From assembly GCA_020248665.1 (NCBI GenBank), contig JADCHE010000009.1:1-44009 (forward strand): a DNA stretch of 44,009 bases, in the 5' to 3' direction. The DNA is from Burkholderiales bacterium (GTDB lineage: Bacteria > Pseudomonadota > Gammaproteobacteria > Burkholderiales > Burkholderiaceae_E). Below the pieces are notes generated by a model that saw only the letters and a list, made by a program, of their open reading frames with translations, searched no databases and was not told where the DNA came from. Positions 11,098 through 18,386 of the stretch are shown here, one piece after another (the first letter of the stretch is position 1; each line of letters begins with the position of its first letter). The position numbers and the translations under genes were made by a program.

Positions 11098-11828
11098 GCG
11101 GGCGGTGTCTGCGTTGGGGCGTGCCGCCAGCATTGCGCGCCGACCCGCGCGCGTGCGTGACCCTTCGCACGGGCGGCGCGAACGGGCGTGCCCGGGCGCC
11201 GCGCGGTCGCTCTGGCGTCGCTCGCAGCCGTCGCCGAGATGGCGCGCCTCGCGAGCGCGTGCTGCAGCGAGTCGGGCCCGGCCAGGTGCAGCACGCCCAC
11301 CAGGGCCATCGACGTCCGCGGCGCGTCGAGCGCGGCCGCGAGCCCGTCGGCCAGGCCCTCGTCGCGCTCGGCGAACAGCCGCCGCCGCAGCGGGGCCAGC
11401 CGCCCCTGCGGCGGGAAGGCGAGATCCTTCAGCTCGGCGAGCCGATCGAGGTTGCCGACCCGCCAGGCGTCGACGATCCGGCCGAACGACCGGGCGTGCG
11501 CCTCGCGCTGCGCGAGCCGCTGCGCGAGCGCAGCGTCCTGCTCGTCGTGCGTGCCGCCGGCGAACGCACGGACCTGCGCGTCGGCGCGCTCGAGCTCGAC
11601 CACCGGGATCGGCCGCGCGCGGGTCCGCGCGATCAGGTGCCGCTCGACGCCGGCCGCGCGGATCGCGTCGGCCTGCGCTTCGGTGTCGATCTCGACGAGG
11701 AGACTGCGCGCATCGGCGAACGCGCGCCCGACCTGAGGCGGCAGCGGATAGAAGCGCGGGAGCCCGGCGTGCACCGTGCCGAGCAGCACGACGCGCCCGG
11801 GCCCGTCCTCGCGCGAAAGCTCGAGCAT
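10989..11828 (-). CDS. TraB/GumN-family protein
   Basis: 279 aa. The N-terminal motif VVLLGTVHAGLPRFYPLPP and the C-terminal RTSMALVGVLHLAGPDSL are the hallmark blocks of the TraB/GumN family, proposed to be membrane-associated metallopeptidase-like proteins related to Tiki. The conserved histidines of GTVH and VLHL are present. No signal peptide or membrane segment is visible and the protein is shorter than typical secreted GumN-like members up to the last motif. After GPDSL about 75 Arg/Ala-rich residues follow which look like out-of-frame sequence; this tail overlaps the start of the alpha/beta hydrolase gene by about 109 nt. The frame is also open upstream to the ggt stop, but without a normal start codon. 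Confidence 0.68.
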   Translation of the reverse strand: MLELSREDGPGRVVLLGTVHAGLPRFYPLPPQVGRAFADARSLLVEIDTEAQADAIRAAGVERHLIARTRARPIPVVELERADAQVRAFAGGTHDEQDAALAQRLAQREAHARSFGRIVDAWRVGNLDRLAELKDLAFPPQGRLAPLRRRLFAERDEGLADGLAAALDAPRTSMALVGVLHLAGPDSLQHALARRAISATAASDARATARRPGTPVRAARAKGHARARVGAQCWRHAPTQTPPAWPPYRISTSTRCRRPGSRGCRCSACRPARRPDRRS

Positions 11829-11927
11829 CGGCGGTGCGTAGCGCAGCCCGCGGCGGGCGCCGGTACGGCGAGCGCCGAGCGCAGCCAGGCGCGTCGACCC
11901 GGCGCGGGTCGCGGGGCGCGCGGAGCC

Positions 11928-13550
11928 TCAGAACGCGGCGGCGTGCCCATCCCGACGGCTGTCGCTCGCGGCGACATAGCCGTCCGCAAGTGCGTCCGTC
12001 AGGCGCCAGATGAACTGCCCTGAGCCGAAGTCCATGTAGGGGTCGGATACCGGCGCCATCACGTGGCCCATCGCGCGCAGCCGCTCGACGACGTCGCGCT
12101 CCATCGTGGCCTCGACGTCGATGTCGAGTCCGCGGTTGACCTTCCAGCGCGGCGCGTCGCACGCGGCCTGCGGGTTCTGCCCGTGATCGAGCATCCGCGA
12201 CAGGGTCTGCATGTGGCCCTGCGGCTGCATGTTGCCGCCCATCACGCCGAAGCTCATCCTCGGCCTGCCGTCGGCCTCGGTGAGGAACGCCGGAATGATC
12301 GTCTGGAACGGTCGCTTGCGCGGCGCGACGACGTTCGGGTGCGCCGGGTCGAGCGAGAAGCAGTGGCCGCGGTTCTGCAGCGACACGCCGGTGCCCGGCA
12401 CGACGACGCCAGAGCCGAAGCCCATGTAGTTCGACTGGATGAAACTGACCATGCGGCCTTCCGAGTCGGCCGCGGTCAGGTAGATCGTGCCGCCGGGGGG
12501 CGGCATGCCGTGGCGGAACTCGGTCGCGCGGTCGCGGCGGATCAGCGTCGCACGCTCGGCGAGGTAGGCCGGGTCGAGCAGTTGCGCGGGCGTCACCTTC
12601 ATGTGCCGGATGTCGGCGACGTGCGCGTAGACGTCCGCGAACGCGCACTTCATCGCCTCGATCTGCAGGTGCCGGCACTCGGCCGAGTCCGGCGGCAGCG
12701 ATGCGACGTCGAAGTGCTTCAGGATGCCGAGCGCCATCAGCGCGGCGATCCCCTGGCCGTTCGGCGGGATCTCGTGCAGCCGCTTGCCGCCGTAGTCCGT
12801 GTGGATCGTGTCGACCCAGTCGACGCGGTACTCGGCGAGGTCCGCCGCGCTCATCGCGCCACCGTGTGCCGTCGAGTGCGCGACCAGCTTCGCGGCGGTC
12901 TCGCCCTCGTAGAAGTCGCGGCCCTTCGTCGCGGCGATGCGCCGCAGCGTGTCCGCGGCGCCCTGCAGCACGAAGCGCTCACCGACCTCCGGCGCGCGGC
13001 CGCGCGGCATGAAGTGGTCGGCCCAGCCGACCTGCCCGGGCTCCTTGGCGAGCGTGCCGACGTGCGCGTCCCATTTGCGCTTGACGACCGTCGACACCGC
13101 GTAGCCGCGCTCCGCGTACTCGATCGCGGGCTGCAGGCACTGCTCGAACGGCAGTCGCCCGAACTTCTCGTGCAGCGCCGCCCAGCCCGCGATCGCGCCC
13201 GGCACGGTGACCGAGTCCCAGCCGCGCTTCGGGTAGGTGGTGCCGTGCTTCCTGGTGAAGTAGGCGAGGTCCCAGGCCGCAGGCGACCAGCCCGAGGCGT
13301 TCAGCCCGTGCAGCCGCTCGCCGTCCCAGACGATCGCGAAGGCGTCCGAGCCCAGCCCGTTCGAGCACGGCTCGGTCAGCGTGATCGTCGAGGCGGCCGC
13401 GACGACCGCGTCGATCGCGGTGCCGCCCGCGGCCAGCATCCGCAGGCCCGCCTGCGCCGCGAGCGGCTGCGAGGTCGCCACGACGCTGCGCGCGAAGACC
13501 GGCGTGCGGACGGTCGGGTACGGGTTGGTCCAGTCGAAGGCGTGCGTCAT
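11928..13550 (-). CDS. Gamma-glutamyltransferase family protein
   Basis: 540 aa Ntn-hydrolase. Family members self-cleave before a catalytic Thr into large and small subunits. The probable nucleophile is T355 in PPGGTIYLTAADSEG, followed by IQSNYMGFGSGVVVPGTG and a C-terminal GGNMQPQGHMQ block. No signal peptide is visible, whereas classical Ggt is periplasmic. It resembles the large group of GGT-like proteins in soil betaproteobacteria that may hydrolyse other gamma-amides; glutathione as substrate is not shown. It follows the HAD gene by 18 nt on the same strand. Confidence 0.88.
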   Translation of the reverse strand: MTHAFDWTNPYPTVRTPVFARSVVATSQPLAAQAGLRMLAAGGTAIDAVVAAASTITLTEPCSNGLGSDAFAIVWDGERLHGLNASGWSPAAWDLAYFTRKHGTTYPKRGWDSVTVPGAIAGWAALHEKFGRLPFEQCLQPAIEYAERGYAVSTVVKRKWDAHVGTLAKEPGQVGWADHFMPRGRAPEVGERFVLQGAADTLRRIAATKGRDFYEGETAAKLVAHSTAHGGAMSAADLAEYRVDWVDTIHTDYGGKRLHEIPPNGQGIAALMALGILKHFDVASLPPDSAECRHLQIEAMKCAFADVYAHVADIRHMKVTPAQLLDPAYLAERATLIRRDRATEFRHGMPPPGGTIYLTAADSEGRMVSFIQSNYMGFGSGVVVPGTGVSLQNRGHCFSLDPAHPNVVAPRKRPFQTIIPAFLTEADGRPRMSFGVMGGNMQPQGHMQTLSRMLDHGQNPQAACDAPRWKVNRGLDIDVEATMERDVVERLRAMGHVMAPVSDPYMDFGSGQFIWRLTDALADGYVAASDSRRDGHAAAF

Positions 13551-13568
13551 GTCGGGATCCGGTGGGGG

Positions 13569-14279
13569 TCAGCAGTCGAGTCGCGCGGCCAGGTCGTCGA
13601 AGCCGGTCGCGACGACGTCGAAGCGGTCGTCGGCGCGCGGCACGTCGCCGCGGCGATCCGGCCCGAACTCCAGCGGGCGGTCGACGTACGCGGTGCGCAG
13701 CCCGCAGGCGGCGGCGGCACGCAGGTCCGAGGCGTGCGCGGCGACCATCATCACCTGCGCGGGCCGCAGGTCGAAGGTGTCGGCCACCCCGAGGTAGGCG
13801 CCCGGCTCGGGCTTGTAGGCGCGGTAGACCTCGGCCGACAGCACGCAGTCCCAGGGCAGCCCGGCGCGCTTGGCCATCCGCGTCAGCAGCCCGACGTTGC
13901 CGTTCGACAGCGGCGTGACGACGAAGCGGCGCTTGAGCCGGGCGAGGCCCGCGACCGCTTCGGGCCACGGATCGAGCCGATGCCAGGCGAGGTTCAGCGC
14001 CACGCGCGCGGCGTCGTCGAGGCGCGCCGCGACGCCGAATTCATCGAGCGTCGCGTCGAGGTTCTCGCGGTGGAGCACGTCGAGCTTCACCCAGCCGCGA
14101 TTGCCCTCGCGGACGCGCTGCATCGCGGGTTGGTACTTCGCCCGCCAGGCGTCGGCGAACGCGGCGCCGTCGACGCCGAGGCCGAGCGCGTCGACCTCGC
14201 GCGCGATCGAGCCGCGCCAGTCGACCACCGTGCCGAACACGTCGAACGCGAGGACCTGGACGTCGTCGAAGGCGGGCAT
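13569..14279 (-). CDS. Haloacid dehalogenase type II (L-2-HAD-like)
   Basis: 236 aa HAD-superfamily enzyme. The nucleophile Asp is D13 in LAFDVFGTVVDW. Motif II is TPLSNGNVGLL, motif III AYKPEPGAYL, and the late block MVAAHASDLRAA matches the MVAAHxxDL pattern of type II dehalogenases. These typically convert 2-haloacids to 2-hydroxyacids, though some are phosphatases. The ATG (MPAFDDVQVL) was chosen because the frame upstream is only repeat-derived Pro/Ser-rich sequence. It is the first gene of the minus-strand group and diverges from the OtnC-like gene across the 10-bp repeat. Confidence 0.85.
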   Translation of the reverse strand: MPAFDDVQVLAFDVFGTVVDWRGSIAREVDALGLGVDGAAFADAWRAKYQPAMQRVREGNRGWVKLDVLHRENLDATLDEFGVAARLDDAARVALNLAWHRLDPWPEAVAGLARLKRRFVVTPLSNGNVGLLTRMAKRAGLPWDCVLSAEVYRAYKPEPGAYLGVADTFDLRPAQVMMVAAHASDLRAAAACGLRTAYVDRPLEFGPDRRGDVPRADDRFDVVATGFDDLAARLDC

Positions 14280-14300
14280 CGGAAGGGATCCGTCGAAGGG

Positions 14301-14355
14301 GGAGAAGGGGGCGGAAGGGGGCGGAAGGGGGCGGAAGGGGGCGGAAGGGGGCGGG
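14301..14355 (+). repeat. 10-bp G-rich tandem repeat in a divergent intergenic region
   Basis: Four perfect copies of GCGGAAGGGG occupy 14311-14350. One degenerate copy (GGAGAAGGGG) precedes them and a partial one (GCGGGG) follows. It lies between the divergent HAD and OtnC-like start codons (14279 and 14424). The unit equals about one DNA helical turn. Confidence 0.95.
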
Positions 14356-14423
14356 GTCCGCGGCGCGGCGAGTCTAGCAGAGGGGCCCGCGATCCCCGGC
14401 GCGGCCGGTGCTATCCTCGGCCC

Positions 14424-15065
14424 ATGACCGAGGACGCCCTGCGCGAGCGCATCGTCGCCGTCGCCCGCTCGCTGTTCGAGCGCGGCCTGACCCACGGCAG
14501 CACCGGCAACATCAGCGCCCGGCTGGCCGACGGCCGCTGGCTGGTCACGCCGACCGGCTCGAGCTTCGGTACGCTCGAGGCCGGCCGCATCAGCCTGCTC
14601 GATGACGCGGGCGTGCTGCTCGCCGGCGACCCGCCGTCGAAGGAGGCGATGCTGCACCGCGCGATGTACCGCGAGCGGCCGCGCGCCGGCGCGGTCGTGC
14701 ACCTGCACTCGACGCACTCGGTCGCGGTGTCGGTGCTGGCCGACGTCGACCCGGCGGACGTGCTGCCCCCGCTCACCGCCTACTACGTGATGCGCGTCGG
14801 CACGCTGCCGCTGGTGCCGTACTTCCCGCCGGGCGACGCCGCGCTCGCCGAGGCGGTCGCCGGCTGCGCGGGGCGGCACCATGCGGTCCTGCTCGCGAAC
14901 CACGGGCCGGTGGTCGCCGGGCGCACGCTCGAGGCCGCGAGCGACGCGGTCGAGGAGCTCGAGGCGACCGCGCGCCTGTTCCTCACGCTGAGCGGCCGTG
15001 CGTGCAGGTGCCTTGGCCGGGACGAGGTCGAGACGCTGCGGCGGCGCTTCCCGGTCGACGGCTGA
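14424..15065 (+). CDS. Class II aldolase/adducin-family protein, OtnC-like (3-oxo-tetronate 4-phosphate decarboxylase)
   Basis: 213 aa, the usual size for the family. N-terminal LTHGSTGNISARL and TPTGSSFGTLE bind substrate phosphate. The acid E74 is in PSKEAMLHRA, and zinc ligands are H93 and H95 (HLHSTHS) and H160 (LLANHGPVV). The block LPPLTAYYVMRVGTLPLVPYFPPGD is characteristic of the OtnC/YgbL group, which decarboxylates 3-oxo-tetronate 4-phosphate in threonate/erythronate catabolism. The partner kinase and dehydrogenase genes of that pathway are not adjacent, so the substrate stays open. TATCCT ends 7 nt before the ATG, so the mRNA may be nearly leaderless. Confidence 0.82.
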   Translation: MTEDALRERIVAVARSLFERGLTHGSTGNISARLADGRWLVTPTGSSFGTLEAGRISLLDDAGVLLAGDPPSKEAMLHRAMYRERPRAGAVVHLHSTHSVAVSVLADVDPADVLPPLTAYYVMRVGTLPLVPYFPPGDAALAEAVAGCAGRHHAVLLANHGPVVAGRTLEAASDAVEELEATARLFLTLSGRACRCLGRDEVETLRRRFPVDG

Positions 15066-15091
15066 GCGCGCCGCGTCGGCGCGGCCGATCG

Positions 15092-15506
15092 TGCCGCCTG
15101 TCGCGACTGCCCGCCGACCGCTTCCGACTCTGCCTGAAGACGCGCAACGACCACTCTCACCGGTCCGATGTTCCGGATGCTGCACGCGATGTTCAAGGAT
15201 CGGTACACCGAGGAGCGGACGGCGCTCGACCTGATCGCAGAGAGGATCCGCGCGCTCGGCATGGTCGCGCGGCGCACCTGGGCGCAGTTCGCCGCGCTGT
15301 CGTCGATCATCGACGACGCCGGCGTGCCGAACGCGCAGGAGATGATCCGCAACCTCGTCGACGGGCGGCAGACCATCGCGCGCACCGCCCGCGAGGCGTT
15401 CGGGGCGGCCGAGCAGGCGAAGGACCAGCCGACCTGCGACCTTCTGACGCAGCGGATGGACATCCACGAGAAGAACGCCTGGATGCTGCGCTCGCTGCGC
15501 GCCTGA
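15092..15506 (+). pseudogene. dps: Broken dps (DNA-binding ferritin-like protein)
   Basis: The last 112 codons from the ATG at 15168 read as the C-terminal two thirds of a betaproteobacterial Dps: MLHAMFKDRY, ALDLIAERIRALG, AQFAALSSI, DLLTQRMDIHEKNAWMLRSL. The missing N-terminal helix is present just upstream in another frame: LSRLPADRFRLCLKTRNDH at about 15098-15154. In Dps proteins the corresponding segment is a KTxNxHWNVTGP block carrying a ferroxidase His. Here the junction after CAC is about 5 nt short, which shifts the frame and removes WNV. An in-frame stop (15135-15137) lies upstream of 15168, and no ribosome site precedes that ATG. Either a pseudogene or a truncated protein; decay is favoured. 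Confidence 0.72.
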
Positions 15507-15526
15507 ACGGCGGCGCGGCGCCATGG

Positions 15527-15554
15527 AAAAGGGCCGCGTCGAGAGGCCCCTTCC
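15527..15554. terminator. Weak bidirectional terminator between dps remnant and tctA
   Basis: AAAAGGGCC, a 9-nt loop and GGCCCCTT form a short stem with one bulge, flanked by A and T runs on opposite sides. It lies between two convergent genes, where a two-way terminator would be expected. Confidence 0.4.
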
Positions 15555-15572
15555 GTTGCGGCGCGTCGCGGG

Positions 15573-17081
15573 TCAGTCGTCCCCTGCAAACGCCTCCTGA
15601 CGCTTCTTCGAGATCGCCGGCAGGAAGACGATCACCAGCAGGATCGCGGCCATCGCGAGCAGCGTCGCGGACAGAGGCCGGGTGACGAACACCGACCAGT
15701 CGCCGCGCGAGATCGTCATCGCGCGCCGCAGGTACTCCTCCATCAGCTTGCCGAGCACGAAGCCGAGCAGCATCGGCGCCGGCTCGCAGTCGAGCTTCTT
15801 GAAGATGTACCCGAGGATCGCGAACGGGATCGTCATGAAGACGTCGAACACGTTGTTGTTGATCGAGTACGCGCCGATGCAGCAGAACAGCAGGATCGCC
15901 GGGTACAGGATCTTGTAGGGCACCGACAGCAGCTTGACCCACATGCCCACCAGCGGCAGGTTCAGCACCACCAGGAACAGGTTGCCGATCCACATCGAGA
16001 CGATCAGGCCCCAGAAGAGCTTGGGGTTGCTGCTCATCACCTGGGGACCCGGCTGGATGTTGTGGATCATCATCGCCGCGACCATCAGCGCCATCACTGG
16101 CGTGGTCGGGATGCCGAGCGTCAGCATCGGGATGAACGAGGTCTGCGCGCCGGCGTTGTTCGCAGCCTCGGGGCCGGCCACTCCCTGGATCGCGCCCTTG
16201 CCGAACTCCTCGGGGTTCTTGGCGATCTTCTTCTCGATCGCGTAGGCCGAGAACGACGCGAGCACCGCGCCGCCGCCGGGCAGGATGCCGAGCACCGAGC
16301 CCAGGCTGGTGCCGCGCAGGATCGCCGGGAACGCCACCTTGAAGTCGTCCCAGCGCGGGAACAGGTTGGTCACCTTGCTGGTGAAGACCTCGCGCTTCTC
16401 CTTCTGCTCGAGGTTCAGGATGATCTCGGCGAAGCCGAACATGCCCATCGCGACCGCGACGAACTCGATGCCGTCGGACAGCTCGGGCACGTCGAACGAG
16501 AAGCGCGCGACGCCCGAGTTCACGTCGGTGCCGATCATGCCGAGCAGCAGCCCGAAGATCACCATCGCGAGCGCCTTGACGACCGAGCCGTGCGCGAGCA
16601 CGACCGCGGCGATCAGGCCGAGCACCATCAGCGCGAAGTACTCCGCGGGACCGAACTTGAACGCGATCTCGGCGAGCGGTGGCGCGAACGCGGCCAGCAG
16701 GAAGGTCGCGACCGTGCCGGCGAAGAACGACGCGATCGCGGCGATCGCGAGCGCGGGGCCGGCGCGTCCGCGGCGCGCCATCTGGTAGCCGTCGAGCGTG
16801 GTGACGACCGACGACGACTCGCCGGGCAGGTTCACCAGGATGGCGGTGGTCGAGCCGCCGTATTGCGCGCCGTAGTAGATGCCGGCGAGCATGATCAGCG
16901 CGGTCGTCGGGTCCGACATCTTGTAGGTCGCCGGCAGCAGCATCGCGATCGTCGCGAGCGGTCCGATGCCGGGCAGCACGCCGATCAGCGTGCCCAGGAT
17001 CACGCCGATGAGGCAGTACAGCAGGTTGTCGAAGGTCGCCGCGGTCGCGAAGCCGAGCGCCAGATTGTTGAGCAGTTCCAT
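15573..17081 (-). CDS. tctA: Tripartite tricarboxylate transporter, large permease TctA
   Basis: 502 aa inner-membrane protein with about twelve hydrophobic segments. The two family repeats are clear: GVLPGIGPLATIAMLLP near residue 40 and SVLGILPGGGAVLASF near 265. IYYGAQYGGSTTAILVNLPGE and GVAGPEAANNAGAQTSFIPMLTLGIPTTPVMA are diagnostic. TctA carries the substrate, usually a di- or tricarboxylate, delivered by a periplasmic TctC protein. tctB is 25 nt upstream, but no tctC gene is present in this window. Confidence 0.95.
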   Translation of the reverse strand: MELLNNLALGFATAATFDNLLYCLIGVILGTLIGVLPGIGPLATIAMLLPATYKMSDPTTALIMLAGIYYGAQYGGSTTAILVNLPGESSSVVTTLDGYQMARRGRAGPALAIAAIASFFAGTVATFLLAAFAPPLAEIAFKFGPAEYFALMVLGLIAAVVLAHGSVVKALAMVIFGLLLGMIGTDVNSGVARFSFDVPELSDGIEFVAVAMGMFGFAEIILNLEQKEKREVFTSKVTNLFPRWDDFKVAFPAILRGTSLGSVLGILPGGGAVLASFSAYAIEKKIAKNPEEFGKGAIQGVAGPEAANNAGAQTSFIPMLTLGIPTTPVMALMVAAMMIHNIQPGPQVMSSNPKLFWGLIVSMWIGNLFLVVLNLPLVGMWVKLLSVPYKILYPAILLFCCIGAYSINNNVFDVFMTIPFAILGYIFKKLDCEPAPMLLGFVLGKLMEEYLRRAMTISRGDWSVFVTRPLSATLLAMAAILLVIVFLPAISKKRQEAFAGDD

Positions 17082-17106
17082 TGCGGGCTTTCGGTCGTCG
17101 CTCGGG

Positions 17107-17568
17107 TCAGCGGGTCAGGAACGTCGGCAGGAACGGGAACTGCAACTCGAGGCCCTTGACGAAGACCAGCCAGGAGAACACCAGCAGCACCACCGAGGAG
17201 ATCAGCGAGGTCGTCAGCTTGAACTCGTGGCTCGCCAGGGACGAGATCATGATCAGCAGGAACAGCGCCACGATGAACCCGAGCTTCGGCAGCGTGGCCG
17301 CGTAGACCGCCACCGCGACGAGGATCAGCACGATCGACTTGATGTCCATCTTGTCGACGCGCACCTGCGGCCCCCTCGACGAGAATGCCGGCAGCATGAT
17401 CAGCACGCCGAGCGCCGCCATCAGGCCGCCGAGGATCGTGGGGAAGTAGCCCGGCCCCATCTTCGCCGCGGTGCCCAGGTTGTACTGACGGGACAGCACC
17501 ATGAAGATCACGCCGGTGGCGATGAAGAGCACCCCCGACCAGAAGTCGCGGTGGTTGCGGATGCGCAT
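17107..17568 (-). CDS. tctB: Tripartite tricarboxylate transporter, small permease TctB
   Basis: 153 aa with four predicted membrane segments (about 14-30, 46-62, 80-96, 107-145). MRIRNHRDFWSGVLFIATGVIF and GTAAKMGPGYFPTILGGLMAALG are typical TctB blocks. The ATG at 17568 is preferred: the frame is open further upstream, but that part is Arg/Pro-rich and unlike the family. It precedes tctA as in standard tctBA pairs and presumably forms the membrane complex with it. The response regulator gene lies about 185 nt upstream on the same strand. Confidence 0.9.
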   Translation of the reverse strand: MRIRNHRDFWSGVLFIATGVIFMVLSRQYNLGTAAKMGPGYFPTILGGLMAALGVLIMLPAFSSRGPQVRVDKMDIKSIVLILVAVAVYAATLPKLGFIVALFLLIMISSLASHEFKLTTSLISSVVLLVFSWLVFVKGLELQFPFLPTFLTR

Positions 17569-17753
17569 GGCAGGTGGTCTCCCCCGGCTGGTCTCTTGAA
17601 TCGGACGCGTCTCGCCCGGGTGGGCCCCCGCGCGGAGTCGGAAGTCTACCCGAGCCCGGTCGGGGCGCAACAGGGGCGGTCGCGCGTGCGGCCCGCTGTC
17701 GGCGCGGCCGTGCGAGGTCCGTCGCGGTGCGCGCTTCATGGCGGCGCGCCGAC

Positions 17754-18386
17754 TCAGTCCTTGATGTTCTCGAGCAGCCGGGCGAGCTCCACGGCGCTGC
17801 GCACGCCCATCTTGCTGAACACGTTCGAGCGGTGGACTTCGACGGTGCGCATGCTGATCCCGAGCTCGTCGGCGATGATCTTGTTCAGCTTGCCCTCCAG
17901 GATCAGGGCCATCACGTCCCTTTCACGTGACGTCAGGCGTTCGAGACGGGTGCGGATCCGGCCCGAGCTGTCGGCCTGCATCAGCCGGCTCTGCGACTCG
18001 GCGAGCGCCTGCGCCACTCGGTCGGCGAGGCGATTGTCGTTGAAGGGCTTCTCGAAGAAGTCGAACGCGCCGTTCTTCACCGCGTCGACCGCCATCGAGA
18101 TGTCGCCGTGGCCGGTCAGGAAGATCACAGGCGCCGGCATCGCGGGCTTTCGCGCGCGCAGCCGCTCGAACGTCTCGATGCCCGACAGTTCGTGCATCCT
18201 CACGTCGAGCAGCAGGCAGGCTGGCCCCGCGGGCCACGAGGCGTCGACCGTCGCGAGGAAGGCCTCGCCGCTCGGATGGGTCGTGGTGGCCAGGCCGCGC
18301 GACATCAGCAGCAGACTCAGCGCGTCGGCGAGCGCGCCGTCGTCCTCGACGACGTGGACGGTGCTGGCGACCTCGGTCTCGGTCAC
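17754..18386 (-). CDS. Two-component response regulator, FixJ/NarL type
   Basis: 210 aa, GTG start overlapping the kinase stop (GTGA). Receiver domain: acidic pair D15/D16, phospho-acceptor D61 in LLLDVRM, LTGHGD and the lysine of FFEKPF. A LuxR-type helix-turn-helix follows (LTSRERDVMALILEGKLNKIIADELGIS, RTVEVHRSNVFSKMG). It looks intact. Position between a sensor kinase gene and tctBA suggests it activates the carboxylate transporter genes in response to the substrate; that is inference. Because its kinase gene is broken, the signal may be lost or come from another kinase. Confidence 0.92.
   Translation of the reverse strand: MTETEVASTVHVVEDDGALADALSLLLMSRGLATTTHPSGEAFLATVDASWPAGPACLLLDVRMHELSGIETFERLRARKPAMPAPVIFLTGHGDISMAVDAVKNGAFDFFEKPFNDNRLADRVAQALAESQSRLMQADSSGRIRTRLERLTSRERDVMALILEGKLNKIIADELGISMRTVEVHRSNVFSKMGVRSAVELARLLENIKD

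Noticed and set aside
14400-14424. Leaderless promoter of the OtnC-like gene (TATCCT just before ATG)
   Set aside because: No -35 accompanies it and a match of four of six bases is weak, so it is mentioned only in the gene entry.
12063-15065. A 1000-codon plus-strand open frame across the ggt and HAD genes into the OtnC-like gene
   Set aside because: Only the last 213 codons match a protein family; the earlier part is the antisense mirror of ggt and HAD and includes the tandem repeat.
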